DNA of 64,000 nucleotides from Odiellus spinosus. Its lineage: Eukaryota > Arthropoda > Arachnida > Opiliones > Phalangiidae. The stretch spans positions 4,838,501 through 4,902,500 of the forward strand of contig OY987226.1 in NCBI GenBank assembly GCA_963920705.1. Reading direction: 5' to 3'. The first letter of the stretch is position 1, and the number at the start of each line of letters is the position of its first letter. A program made the position numbers and the translations under genes. A model generated the notes under the pieces. That model did not search any database, was not told where the DNA came from, and was given only the letters and a program-made list of their open reading frames with translations. This document shows positions 12,001 through 22,313 of the stretch, one piece after another.

Positions 12001-14102
12001 CGTAAACTGGACATTCAAAGTTTAATAGAACCATGGACACGGGTTAAACAATTTTAACATGGCCTACAACAGCGCTGGCCACATCTAGTGACATATTACA
12101 GTAATGACGCGAGTTACTTTAACATGGCTGCTCGATTTTTAGAATCGCCCATACTCCTCGCTGAAAATGAGCTATATCATTCTTAGGAAAATAATCAAAG
12201 CCTACATCAAATCATGGTCGTTTGCCTAAAAGGTCATGACTTGATAGCTAATAACCAAATTCTAAAAACGAAATAATCATAAAACCAAGGCTTAGTTCGC
12301 TTCCTTCCACCCGTCCAACCTAAACCAATAAGCCATAAAATCCGCGATGTGGGTTTAAATTAAAAATGAAACAGTTTGGGAAGAATATGATGTTTCAATT
12401 TCGAGCAATGGAATTAAATTTTTGTTTTTGAGAAAATATCTTATACTTCAGATCTTAAATAATTAAAAAATAAATTAAAATCTTAGGAAAACTATATTTT
12501 AGCTCTTTTTTACAAAAGAAATAAAATTCAAATTAAATCTTATTATATATCTATAAGATATCTTTCTTTCAGATTTCTTGGTGTTATCACTTTATCAATT
12601 TTAAAATGAAAAACCAATAACTCGTAATTCAATTTTTTTGGGGAATTTAAAAATAACAAAATTTCATATTTAAAAAAATACTTAGAAGATAAAATAAAAT
12701 TTGCATCATCTGCCTTTTTTTTTTAACTAATTTTATATTAACCAATAACAGAACTCTCTCTATTGCCTTAAGATTCGAATTTTTCAACTCTCGTTTCAAA
12801 ATATTGCGAAAGCTCTAATAATAAAAATGATTTAGACTAATTATAATATTTAAATAAAGTAAAATAATTAGTATCAAACCTAACTCAAGTTAAATATAAA
12901 AATAATACTTTAGTTTAAAGGACATGAAATTTAATAGGAGAATATGAGACTAAATCTTTGATTCTGTAAAAAAAATACCTGTAATTTGATTTTTGTCTAA
13001 ACAATTAACGCAAAATGAATACTTTACAGATTAAATCTTATTAGCCAATCAAAAGTAACCCTTACCTTGGCTCAAATCCCAAAATCTCTGAATTTTCCCA
13101 TAGAAACCCCCTTGATTTAACTCATGCCATGATTGGTTTAAAAGTTTTTCAAGGCCAAATATTTTTGCTCTTATTGGTCAAACATGTTTTGCATAATTGA
13201 ACTCATATTTTTGTTAAATTAAATTTCATGGTTCTTGGATTAAATTTAAATAAAAAATTATTAAAAAAGTAAATCTGATAAAACTTAAATTTATAAAAAA
13301 AATCTAATATTAGTTTTAAATTTAAACGAAAAATTGCTAAGCTTCGTAAATTTTTCTCAAGTCTATCTCTTAAATAGCCTTATCAACGTCTAGAAATCAG
13401 GAACATATTGAGTTTCCAAATTTTAATCTCTTAACTTTGCCTTAATTTAGCCTTAATATCGTTAAACTGTGGTTTATGATCTGCGATTGCATTTCAAAAC
13501 TACCTTATTATCGCTAAGGATAAATTAATGTCAGAAAAAGAGCTAATTGAAATCACGTAATTTTAAAAATTATAGATTTAAAATTATTGTAGTAAATACA
13601 AAATTAAGCTAAAAAGCGTTTTTTATAGAAATCAATATATTATTCTGGCTAAATTACGTGTGATCATTAAACAAAAATTATTATAAAATGGTAGTTCATG
13701 AAAACAATATTCAAAATTAAGAACAATTACATGGTAGCCACGATAAAAAATTTTGAAAAATAAAAGGAGTGATTTGATATATATAAAAATAAATAAATAA
13801 AAATTCTGTATATATTTGTAATTAAATGGTCGTGAATTTTTTTAAATCCATGTAATTTTTGTAAGGCTCGCTGGCAGAAAACAAAAAAAAAAAGATTTAG
13901 CTATAAAAAGATGTTATAGAAATTCTGTAAAATCATGTCATTGCCAATATATGTATATTATATACTGACTATAAAGACTCAATTTATTATTTAATTTAAT
14001 GTGCAAGGATCAGAAGTGCATGAGACCCCGAAGTAAAACCTGGCTGGCCTAAAGTACCGAGTTTTTTGGAAAACAGTAAATTACGCGAATTTATCTTAAA
14101 AA
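9021..14102. other. Long AT-rich gene-free region
   Basis: About 5 kb dominated by A and T runs. Open frames are short and none resembles a protein family. I saw no splice-linked exons, tRNA or obvious tandem array. It may be intergenic or hold diverged transposon remnants. Confidence 0.4.
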
Positions 14103-14699
14103 GTTGATTTGAAGTTTAAAAACGATTTGTAAACTTCTAGCGTGAACGTAACTGTCTTTTTTTAGCAGCTGAAGGGAATAGTAGTCAGTTTTCTTGCGCC
14201 TGACATTGTCAACTTGTCAAGTCCTAGAAGAATGCTCACGGGTGAACGTGGTCCCCCGTGGTGTTAACACTTTTGTTAAGCTAGCAGGCAAGAATTTATA
14301 GTAAAAGCTACCAAAAATATTTCAACCACCCCCAGAAAAAAAAATGAACTTGCCAGGGTTGGGGGTCAGAGTGGATGTTGAATCAAAGTTAACCAACCGA
14401 AAATTACAATACATTCAATACCAAACCTGCTTTATAGTATCTTTTTCTTTAGGCATGTAAGCAATGCAATCTCGGCTTGAAATAAACGGTAACCCTCTAA
14501 TCTATAACATCGGACTTTGCGGGTTCGTGACTAGTATCTTTTACTCCCGATGCCCCTTACTATCTTTCCCCTTCGAATAAAAAGAGGGCGGGTGGACAAA
14601 AATCACAAAACTTTGCAGTCTTTTCAGAGTCCCACTTTTTGTGACTGTCATTTGCCAAATTGCCAGTAGCCCTGCCCAGTACGCGCTTTGAACGCTGAC

Positions 14700-14938
14700 G
14701 TGCGCTCGTGGTAGTAATGCACGCTGTATTTGGAAACTTTTAACTGGAAAGAAGACGCAATTTCATCTACTCCACATTCTCCCGGAGAGAGTAACTAGCG
14801 AAAAGTTACGAAAGACACTTTCTGAAGGTACGTTAAATTTATCGTTTAATAGTACTCGTATTAAACCATTTTATCGCTAAATTTTAATATTTTAATCGAT
14901 TCAATTTTATTTTAACAGTTAAAATTGCACCTTGAATA
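14700..14938 (+). promoter_or_regulatory. Promoter-proximal and 5' UTR region of zinc-finger copy A, with 5' UTR intron
   Basis: This block is nearly base-for-base the same as 17560-17795 upstream of copy B, so it was duplicated with the gene and has been kept. It includes the string AACTTTTAACTGGAAAGAAG, the donor AAG|GTACGT at 14828 and the acceptor TTTTAACAG ending at 14918. No clear TATA box was seen and the transcription start was not located. Confidence 0.55.
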
Positions 14939-16390
14939 ATGTTTGAGGGGTGTGAGCGGATTCAAATCAAGATAGAGAAGGACGAGGAGGACTGGCTCAT
15001 GGGTGGTGAGCCCGACACCTCCAATTGCAAAGAGGTCAAAAGAGAACCGGGGTCACCAGCGGGAGAAAAAAAAGAAAAAAATCCGAGAAAAAAGTTCAAA
15101 TCTGACGAGCCCAATTGCATAATCTCTCCAAATTACAAAGGAAATATAAAAACACACGCGATAATTCATTCTGGTGAAAAGAAGTTCAAATGCGACGAGC
15201 CCGCATGCAAGTATTCTACTAATTATAAACATAATTTAAAATCACACGCGTTAATTCATTCAAAGGAAAAGAAATTCAAATGCGACGAGCCCAATTGCGA
15301 GTATTCTACTAATATTAAACATAATTTAAAATCACACGCGTTAATTCATTCAGAGGAAAAGAAATTCAAATGCGACGAGCCCAATTGCGAGTTTTCTACT
15401 AATTATAGAAACCATTTAAAAGCGCACGCGTTAATTCATTCAGGGGAATTGTTCAAATGCGACAAACTCAATTGCGAGTATTCTACTAATTATAAAAATT
15501 ATTTAAAAGAGCACGCGTTAATTCATTCAGAGGAAAAGAAATTCAAATGTGACGAGCCCAATTGCGAGTATTCTACTAATAATAAACGTAATTTAAAAGG
15601 GCACGCGTTAATTCATTCGGAGGAAAATAAATTGAAATGCGACAAGCCCAATTGCGAGTATTCTACTGATAATAAACGTAATTTAAAAGAGCACGCGTTA
15701 ATTCATTCAGAGGAAAAGAAATTTAAATGCGACGAGCCCAATTGCGAGTATTCTGCTAATAATAAACATAATTTAAAAGCGCACGCGTTAATTCATTCAG
15801 AGGAAAAGAAATTTAAATGCGACGAGCCCAATTGCGAGTTTTCTACTAATTATAGAAACAATTTAAAATCGCACGCGTTAATTCATTCAGGGGAATTGTT
15901 CAAATGCGACAAACTCAATTGCGAGTATTCTACTAATTATAAATATAATTTAAAAGCGCACGCGTTAAATCATTCAGAGGAAAAGGAATTGTTCAAATGC
16001 GACAAACTCAATTGCGAGTATTCTACTAATTATAAATATAATTTAAAAGTGCACGCGTTAAATCATACAGAGGAAAAGGAATTCAAATGCGACGAGCCCA
16101 ATTGCGAGTATTCTACTAAACATAAAATTTATTTAAAAGCGCACGCGTTAATTCATTCAGAGGAAAAGAAATTCAAATGCGAAGAGCCCAATTGCAAGTA
16201 TTCTACTTGTCGTAAGAAATATTTAAAAAGGCACTCGTTAATTCATTCCAAAGAAGAAGAAAAAAAGAAATTGGACGAACACAATTCTGAAATTAATTAT
16301 AAAAGTAGTGTTTCGGGCGTCACCGCCCTTCCCTTTGTTCGCGTCAAAATTGAACTGAACAATGACGTCATTAAAGAAGAAATTGTTTAA
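14939..16390 (+). CDS. C2H2 zinc-finger protein, 12-finger array (tandem copy A)
   Basis: The product has 483 residues. The N-terminus carries SUMO-acceptor-like sites: IKIE at about 10-13 and VKREPGSP at about 33-40. A degenerate finger whose first Cys is Ser (FKSDEPNC) follows, then 12 intact fingers of the form C-x4-C-x12-H-x3-H. Linkers read HSEEKK rather than the classical TGEKP. Asn is common at helix position 3, which in known fingers favours adenine contacts. The C-terminal tail has VKIE and IKEE, again SUMO-like. The start is in a second exon: the 5' UTR intron is 14828-14918 (GTACGT...TTAACAG). AATAAA at 16464 and 16478 are likely polyadenylation signals. It is probably a nuclear DNA-binding regulator; the targets are unknown. 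Copy B follows 1.4 kb downstream. Confidence 0.85.
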   Translation: MFEGCERIQIKIEKDEEDWLMGGEPDTSNCKEVKREPGSPAGEKKEKNPRKKFKSDEPNCIISPNYKGNIKTHAIIHSGEKKFKCDEPACKYSTNYKHNLKSHALIHSKEKKFKCDEPNCEYSTNIKHNLKSHALIHSEEKKFKCDEPNCEFSTNYRNHLKAHALIHSGELFKCDKLNCEYSTNYKNYLKEHALIHSEEKKFKCDEPNCEYSTNNKRNLKGHALIHSEENKLKCDKPNCEYSTDNKRNLKEHALIHSEEKKFKCDEPNCEYSANNKHNLKAHALIHSEEKKFKCDEPNCEFSTNYRNNLKSHALIHSGELFKCDKLNCEYSTNYKYNLKAHALNHSEEKELFKCDKLNCEYSTNYKYNLKVHALNHTEEKEFKCDEPNCEYSTKHKIYLKAHALIHSEEKKFKCEEPNCKYSTCRKKYLKRHSLIHSKEEEKKKLDEHNSEINYKSSVSGVTALPFVRVKIELNNDVIKEEIV

Positions 16391-16810
16391 TTAAATATAA
16401 TGAATATAATTTAAAGATGATGATGAGTTCAGGGACATGTAACGACGAACGTTTTATTCTTTTAATAAATGTTTCTTAATAAATTTTTTCTTAAAGTTAC
16501 TTGCGTACTGTGAATTATCTGTTTATATTTATGTAATCTTGCTCAATTGTTTCACTCTCCCTCCAATTATACTTCTTTCACTTTCCCTTTAAAACTATTA
16601 TTAGCCTCAAACATTTAAAATTCGTGAGACTCAAACGCAAAATTCCACACACCTGCATTTATATAGAGTTCAACCCTCTCTTAGTCCAGTCCTACTGGCA
16701 TCTACTCCTCCCTCTAATACCCAATAACTCAAATCCGCTTAAATCTTCCCCCGTTGAACTACGCTATCCTAATACCCTGATCTATCGAACTTTCCCCATG
16801 TTATACTTAG
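16391..16810. other. 3' UTR of zinc-finger copy A and spacer
   Basis: AATAAA occurs at 16464-16469 and 16478-16483. The rest, to the start of duplication unit B at about 16811, is pyrimidine-rich unique sequence with no supported gene. Confidence 0.5.
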
Positions 16811-17795
16811 GTTGATTTGAAGTTTCAAAACCATTTGTAAATCTCTATTTAGATAATTGGGCTTTTTAGCAGCTTAAGGGAATAGTACCAGAGATAATTT
16901 CTAAATTCTCTATGATAGTACACTGTATTATCAGGCCCAAATTGGGCCTGACGTCGTAAATTCGTAGAAGAATGTTCGCTGGTGAACGTGATCCCCCGTG
17001 GTATTAACACTTTTGTTTAGCTAGCAAGCAAGCATTTCTAGGAAAAGCTACCAATGAACTTGCCAGGGTTGGGGGTCAGGGTAGATGTAGAAACACAGTT
17101 AACCAACCGAAAATTACAATACAAATACATTTAATGACAAACCTGCTTTATAGTATCTTTTTCTAAGGTTTAAAAACATTTTATACGTGTAAGCAATGCA
17201 ATCTCAGCATGAAGTAGACGGTAACCTTCGGACCAGAACTTAACCCTAGACTTAGTAGAGTGTTCAATATAAATGAACTATTAACAAATATTAGGGGAAT
17301 ATATACAATTGGTAAAGGCCATCCCATTGGAATATATATTCATCGTAGCTTCGAATCTGTATTACACCGGACTTCGCGGGTTCATGACAAGTATTTTTTG
17401 CTTCCGATGCCCCTTACTATCCTTCCCCAAAGTTCTCCTTCGAATAAAAAGAGGGCGGGTGGACAAAAGTCACAAAACTTTGCAGAGCGGCCCCTACCCC
17501 TACTTTTTGTCATTTGCCAGAATGCCAGTACGACTGTACGCGCTTTAAACGCGAACGTGTGCTCCTGGTAGTAATGCACGCTGGGTTTGGAAACTTTTAA
17601 CTGGAAAGAAGACGCAATTTCATCTACCCCACATTCTCCCGGAGAGAGTAACTAGCGAAAAGTTACGAAAGACACTTTCTGAAGGTACGTTAAGTTTATC
17701 GTTTAATAGTACTAGTATTAAACCATTTTATCGCAAAATTTTAATATTTTAATCGATTCAATTTTATTTTAACAGTTAAAATTGCACCTTGAATA
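16811..17795. other. Upstream region of zinc-finger copy B
   Basis: This is the upstream half of duplication unit B, diverged from 14103-14938 but collinear. The stretch 17560-17795 holds the promoter-proximal block and a 5' UTR intron (donor at 17685, acceptor ending 17775). Open frames between 17260 and 17580 are incidental: the equivalent stretch of unit A does not keep them. Confidence 0.55.
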
Positions 17796-19340
17796 ATGTA
17801 TGAGGGGTGTGAGCGGATTCCAATCAAGATAGAGAAGGACGAGGAGGACTGGCTCATGGGTGGTGAGCCCGACACGTCCCATTGCAAAGAGGTCAAAAGA
17901 GAACCGGGGTCACCAGCGGGAGAGAAAAAACAAAAAAATCCGAGATATAAAGGAAATATAAAAACACGCGCGATAATTCATTCTGGTGAAAAGAAATTCA
18001 AATGCAACAAGCCCGCTTGCGAGTATTCTACTAATTATAAAAAAAACTTGAAAACACACGCGTTAATTCATTCAGGTGAAAAAAAATTCAAATGCGACAA
18101 ACTCAATTGCGAGTATTCTACTTATTATAAAAGTAGTATAAAAGCACACGCGTTAATTCATTCAAAGGAAAAGGAATTTAAATGCGACGAGCCCAATTGC
18201 GAGTTTTCCACTAATTATAGAACCAATTTCAAAGCGCACGCGTTTACTCATTCAGGGGGAGTGGGGTTCAAATGCAACCACATCAATTGCGAGTTTTCTA
18301 CTAATTATAAAAGTAGTTTAAAATCACACGAGAAAAAACATTCAGAGAAAAATAAACTTAAATGCGACGAACTCAATTGCGAGTATTCTACTAATTATAG
18401 AAATAATTTAAAAGCACACGGGTTAATGCATTCAGAGCAAATGCTCAAATGCGAGAAGCCCACTTGCGAGTTTTCTACTAAATTTAAAAGTAATTTAAAA
18501 AGGCACGCGTTAATTCATACAGAGGAAAATAAATTCAAATGCGAAGAGCCAAATTGCGAGTATTCTACTTATAATAAGATGTATTTAAAAGAACACGCGT
18601 TAAAACATTCAGAGGAAAAGAAATTCAAATGCGACAAATGCGAGTTTTCTACTAATTATAAAAGTAGTGTAAATTCACACGCGCTAATTCATTCAGAGGA
18701 AAAGGAATTCAAATGCGGCGAGCCCAATTGCGAGTTTTCTACCAATTATAAAAGAAATTTAAAAGCACACGCTTTAAGACATTCAGAGGAAAAGGAATTC
18801 AAATGCGAAGAGCCCAATTGTGAGTTTTCTAGTTATTATAAACATCATTTAAAACCGCACGCGTTAATTCATTCTGGTGAAAAGAACTCGGAAAATAAAT
18901 TCAAATGCGACGAGCCCAATTGCGAGTATTCTACTATATATAAAACAGGTTTAAAAAGACACACGTTAATTCATTCAGAGGAAAAGAAATTCAAATGTAA
19001 CGAGCCCAATTGCGAGTATTCTACTTATTCTAAAAGTTATTTAAAAGCGCACGCGTTAATTCATTCTGGTAAAAAGAACTCGGAAAAGAAATTCAAATGC
19101 GACGAGCCTAATTGCGAGTATTCTACTAAATATAAAAGAGGTTTAAAAAGACACGCGTTAATTCATTCAGAGGAAAAGAAATTCAAATGTGACAAGCCCA
19201 ATTGCGAGTATTCCACATATTCTAAAAGTTATTTAAAAACGCACGCGTTAATTCATTCAGAGGAAAAGAAATTCAAATGCGAAGAGCCCAATTGCAAGTA
19301 TTCTACTTCTCGTAAGAAATATTTAAAAAGCACTCGTTAA
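17796..19340 (+). CDS. C2H2 zinc-finger protein, 14-finger array, truncated by frameshift (tandem copy B)
   Basis: A paralogue of the gene at 14939, 514 residues as read. The N-terminus is nearly identical (IKIEKDEEDWLMGGEPD, VKREPGSP) but the degenerate first finger is shortened. Fourteen intact C2H2 fingers follow; one is the compact C-x2-C form (FKCDKCEFS). The fifteenth finger loses both His residues because one G is missing at about 19330: copy A reads TTTAAAAAGGCACTCG and copy B TTTAAAAAGCACTCG. The frame ends at KYLKSTR and stop, removing the conserved tail with VKIE and IKEE. Finger number and contact residues have diverged from copy A, so it is probably still a DNA-binding protein, but without the C-terminal SUMO-like sites. 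A sequencing error is possible. Confidence 0.8.
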   Translation: MYEGCERIPIKIEKDEEDWLMGGEPDTSHCKEVKREPGSPAGEKKQKNPRYKGNIKTRAIIHSGEKKFKCNKPACEYSTNYKKNLKTHALIHSGEKKFKCDKLNCEYSTYYKSSIKAHALIHSKEKEFKCDEPNCEFSTNYRTNFKAHAFTHSGGVGFKCNHINCEFSTNYKSSLKSHEKKHSEKNKLKCDELNCEYSTNYRNNLKAHGLMHSEQMLKCEKPTCEFSTKFKSNLKRHALIHTEENKFKCEEPNCEYSTYNKMYLKEHALKHSEEKKFKCDKCEFSTNYKSSVNSHALIHSEEKEFKCGEPNCEFSTNYKRNLKAHALRHSEEKEFKCEEPNCEFSSYYKHHLKPHALIHSGEKNSENKFKCDEPNCEYSTIYKTGLKRHTLIHSEEKKFKCNEPNCEYSTYSKSYLKAHALIHSGKKNSEKKFKCDEPNCEYSTKYKRGLKRHALIHSEEKKFKCDKPNCEYSTYSKSYLKTHALIHSEEKKFKCEEPNCKYSTSRKKYLKSTR

Positions 19341-19489
19341 CTCATTCCAAAGAAGAAGAAAAAAAGAAATTGGGCAAACACAATTCTGAAATTAATTATA
19401 AAAGTAGTGTTTCGGGCGTCACCGCCCTTCCCTTTGTTCGCGTCAAAATTGAACTCAACAATGACGTCATTAAAGAAGAAATTGTTTAA
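19341..19489 (+). pseudogene. Out-of-frame remnant of the zinc-finger C-terminal tail
   Basis: Nearly identical to 16241-16390 of copy A, which encodes the Lys/Glu-rich tail ending IKEEIV and TAA. Here it lies after the premature stop and is reached only in the frame shifted by the one-base deletion. Its frame is otherwise intact, including the TAA at 19487-19489, so the deletion is recent or is an assembly error. Confidence 0.75.
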
Positions 19490-20028
19490 TTAAATATAAT
19501 GTATATAATTTAAAGATGATGATGAGTTCAGGGACATGTAACGACGAACGCTTTATTCTTTTAATAAATGTTTCTTAATGAATTTTTCTTAAAGTTACTT
19601 GTGTGTCCGTTTTATTTTAATTTATTCTATAAGTATAAATTTGAAATCTTTTTTTTTGATGATCTTTCAAAAAATGATACACATTCCATTTGAAACTGGT
19701 GAAAAATCTGTTACAGCCTCACTTTAACAATTCGTTTAAAAATAACTGAAGCAAAATTGCCTCGGTCATCAGCGCAACTCCATTTTTATCCGTGTTTTCA
19801 ATCAATTACTTTTGAAATGGATAGAGGCTTAAAGGCACGTTTATCTCGTAACAGTGATCTTATCAACCGACTCAACCTTCTATCAAAATTTCTGTTCATA
19901 TCGTACAATACAGTCGTCATGGTAAAATTTACACCTGTTCCATAAATTAGCTTAAACAAACGCACTTATAAAGCCCTTCTGACGAATCTAATCGTTGCGC
20001 AAACTTTCTACTAAAGTCGCATTCAATC
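19490..20028. other. 3' UTR of zinc-finger copy B and spacer to the MATH cluster
   Basis: AATAAA at 19563-19568 is a likely polyadenylation signal. CAGCCTCACTTTAAC at about 19717 resembles the right end of the TTAA-flanked repeat family seen at 41-63 kb. The TATA box of the next gene is at 19967. Confidence 0.45.
19967..19973 (+). promoter_or_regulatory. TATA box of the short MATH gene
   Basis: TATAAAG lies 62 bases upstream of the ATG at 20029. That spacing fits a transcription start near 20000 with a short 5' UTR. Confidence 0.6.
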
Positions 20029-20508
20029 ATGTATTCGATTCTGTGTCTCGTTCTAAGTTTCGTGGTCTATTGCCAAGCCATACCGGCGTACAACCAAAAA
20101 ATTTATAATTTTTTAAACGCCACGACTTCACTGAGTTTGGAAGGTTACCTACAAGACCCCAGTCAAGTCTACTTAGGAACGGCTTTTCCCTCGGACCAAG
20201 ACCTTCAATTTCAACTGGAAGTTAGTGAAAACAGGGGTCTGGGCACCTTCTTCGGAATATCTACCGTCGATTACGATTCGCCGAAATGGGCTCGTATTAT
20301 AGTCGACATTGTGTTCGATTGTAGCCTCGAGGACGACTCGGGACAATGGAACCAACCCTTGGGAAGATCTTCTATCAAAAGTGGACCTTTCATCTCAGCT
20401 GGTTTCACTTCGTTGACTTGGGGCGAGCTCTGGGATGTGAAAAACACTCTACCCGCGCAAGATAATATGAATTTAAAGTGTTTGATTTGGCTTACCACGG
20501 GTTACTAG
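20029..20508 (+). CDS. Short secreted MATH-domain-like protein, no BTB
   Basis: Single exon, 159 residues. The N-terminus MYSILCLVLSFVVYCQAIPA is a clear signal peptide. The rest aligns with the MATH part of the downstream genes, with a divergent core. The best match is the end: FTSLTWGELWDVKNTLPAQD then NLKCLIW corresponds to the F-x2-L...LLPNG-LTVQC-I strand pair of the paralogues. The WxIENF start is degenerate (IYNFLNATTS, which carries an NAT sequon). Only two Cys positions match the paralogues. No BTB-like sequence follows the stop. It is probably an extracellular or lumenal protein of unknown partner and the most diverged member of the cluster. The family assignment is an inference from pattern similarity. 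Confidence 0.7.
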   Translation: MYSILCLVLSFVVYCQAIPAYNQKIYNFLNATTSLSLEGYLQDPSQVYLGTAFPSDQDLQFQLEVSENRGLGTFFGISTVDYDSPKWARIIVDIVFDCSLEDDSGQWNQPLGRSSIKSGPFISAGFTSLTWGELWDVKNTLPAQDNMNLKCLIWLTTGY

Positions 20509-22313
20509 AGAAGTTATTGAACACTATAGCTATTATACCCGTCCAAAAAAAGATGGACGTGGCATTACAATATACGTAATACATGTAATTATATTATAAC
20601 ATTAAATTACAGCAATTCCTCTTACTTTGTTTCATTTCACAGCTGTTCGAAACAGTGATTTCCTTCCATTCGTGAAACTAAACTTAATTTAAAACGATTG
20701 TTAAATAACGTAAAAACATTATAATTATAAAAATTGTATAGTCTGAACAAGGCTTTAGTGACTTCCATAAATTTTCCTGCTTTATGCCCAATTTTTAGGA
20801 GTTAGTTTCCCTTATTTTCTGACAACCTTAAAATTTCCTGATATTTCTAGTTTTTGTATGACCCCTCTAATGAGCTTTATTTTTAGACTAAAGTTAGCTT
20901 CACACGTAACAATTTGAAACAGTTTCCAAACTGTTTTTAAAATGTTCAAATCGACTATTCAATTAGAGAATATTTTTTATCTTGATCAAAAGTCTACAGG
21001 GATGACCCCGAAACTCGATTGAAAATGCATTCAAATTGCGTAAAGGCCGCATTATTTGGTCTCTACGTTATTTGAGCTCTACGTTAAATCTATCCTGAGA
21101 CAAACGTCAATTTAAATTAATCTTGCGATTAATTATAAATTAGTTTTTAATACGAATACGAACTGAAATATAATTTAGAGGTCGAAATTGAAAGACGTAT
21201 TCTACGCCGTATAACAGAAAGCGTAGTCAATCGTTTAAATAGATTGAGAGCTGTCAGTTTAAAACCAGTTCCAATTTGGTTTCGTTGATTCATCTAGTCA
21301 ATTTGGGTTGCTTTACTAGACTAGAGACGGAGGAGGGAATCAATTTGACAACTGCGCAGGAAGGTATTGGGAACGGAAGTCTAGCGTTACGTAATTATAA
21401 ATCAAGATGTTCAATCCCAAATAAACTCTTTTGGTAACATTTATTTCGCAACAACGAACCGAATCTAAAGGGTTCGAGAATTTGGAGTGTAAACGGATTT
21501 AGGGGCCCTTTTGACTCAAACTGGAGGTTTGGTTATCGCCCTGTCGAAAGACACGTTGATCCACCAGTAAAAAAAAATTACAAACAAAAACTAGAAATCA
21601 ATGTAAAACGTAACAGGAAAATAGGCTTAGCTGGATTCAAGGAGATCCTGAATTTATTCGCATTGTAGAGTCAGCGACCAATCGATTGGAAGTCTCCAGG
21701 AGATCTTGCTTTAACAACGGGCCTTTGCTCATTGGCCCTGACCCTTCAATGCGAAGTAACTCAGGATCTTCATGAATACAGCTAAGCCTATTTTCCGGGT
21801 AAGTTTAAAATTTATTTCTAGTTTAACATTTAAAATTTTTACTAATGGACGATGGAATCGACAAAAAATACTTCTTATTACTAGGTTGCATTTTCCCCAA
21901 CCTTGAGCGGATTTCAAAGCCCACACACAACCTCAACGTACAGCCTATGAGTAGCAAAGCCAACGGTACACCCTTTACAGGAAATAATCGAAACGTTTAT
22001 TCTTATCAACAACTCGAACTTCAACTACACTTATAGCTATTGTATAAGAAGGTCAGCATATTATTAGCCTGTTTAGAAAAAAAAACTCCAAACGTTTATA
22101 CCCAATTCATTCAATTGATTAAATGAATAATAACCAAAAAAAAGTTTTGAAAAGCATTGAACTTTCTTCGAGTGGATCAATTTCAATAAAAGGATGTATT
22201 ATATAAGTAATACGAGTTTATATTGTAATAGAAAAATATGTATATCACGAATCTAAGGCGACAGCATCCGCATTAGTATCCCAACCGAAGCGGTCCTCGG
22301 AGGAACAAAAATT
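20509..22313. other. Spacer in the MATH cluster
   Basis: No supported gene. It holds an imperfect hairpin element at 21586-21827. A TTATATAAG string at about 22199 could be part of the promoter of the next gene, though it lies about 110 bases before the ATG. Confidence 0.45.
21586..21827. mobile_element. Hairpin MITE-like element
   Basis: Two arms of about 80 bases are imperfect inverted copies. The left arm has AAACTAGAAAT, GGAAAATAGGCTTAGCTG and AGATCCTGA...TTCGCATTG. The right arm has CAATGCGAAG...TCAGGATCT, CAGCTAAGCCTATTTTCC and ATTTCTAGTTT. No coding capacity. Target duplication is not clear. Confidence 0.55.

Larger units (their letters stand above)
14103..19604 (+). repeat. Tandem segmental duplication carrying two zinc-finger genes
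   Basis: Unit A is about 14103-16505 and unit B about 16811-19604. Both start with GTTGATTTGAAGTTT and contain the same upstream blocks in order: AGCAGCT(G/T)AAGGGAATAGTA, CCCCCGTGGT, AACTTGCCAGGGTTGGGGGT. They then share the promoter, 5' UTR intron, coding region and 3' UTR. They end at TTCTTAAAGTTACTTG. Similarity is very high over the promoter to the start codon and in the 3' tail, and lower further upstream. Confidence 0.85.

Noticed and set aside
17260-17579. Overlapping frames of 65-103 codons upstream of zinc-finger copy B
   Set aside because: They lie in the duplicated promoter region and are not preserved in the equivalent stretch of copy A.
14939-19340. Zinc-finger repeats considered as a CRISPR-like or satellite array
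   Set aside because: The regular 75-90 base units are in-frame C2H2 fingers with intact Cys and His spacing.
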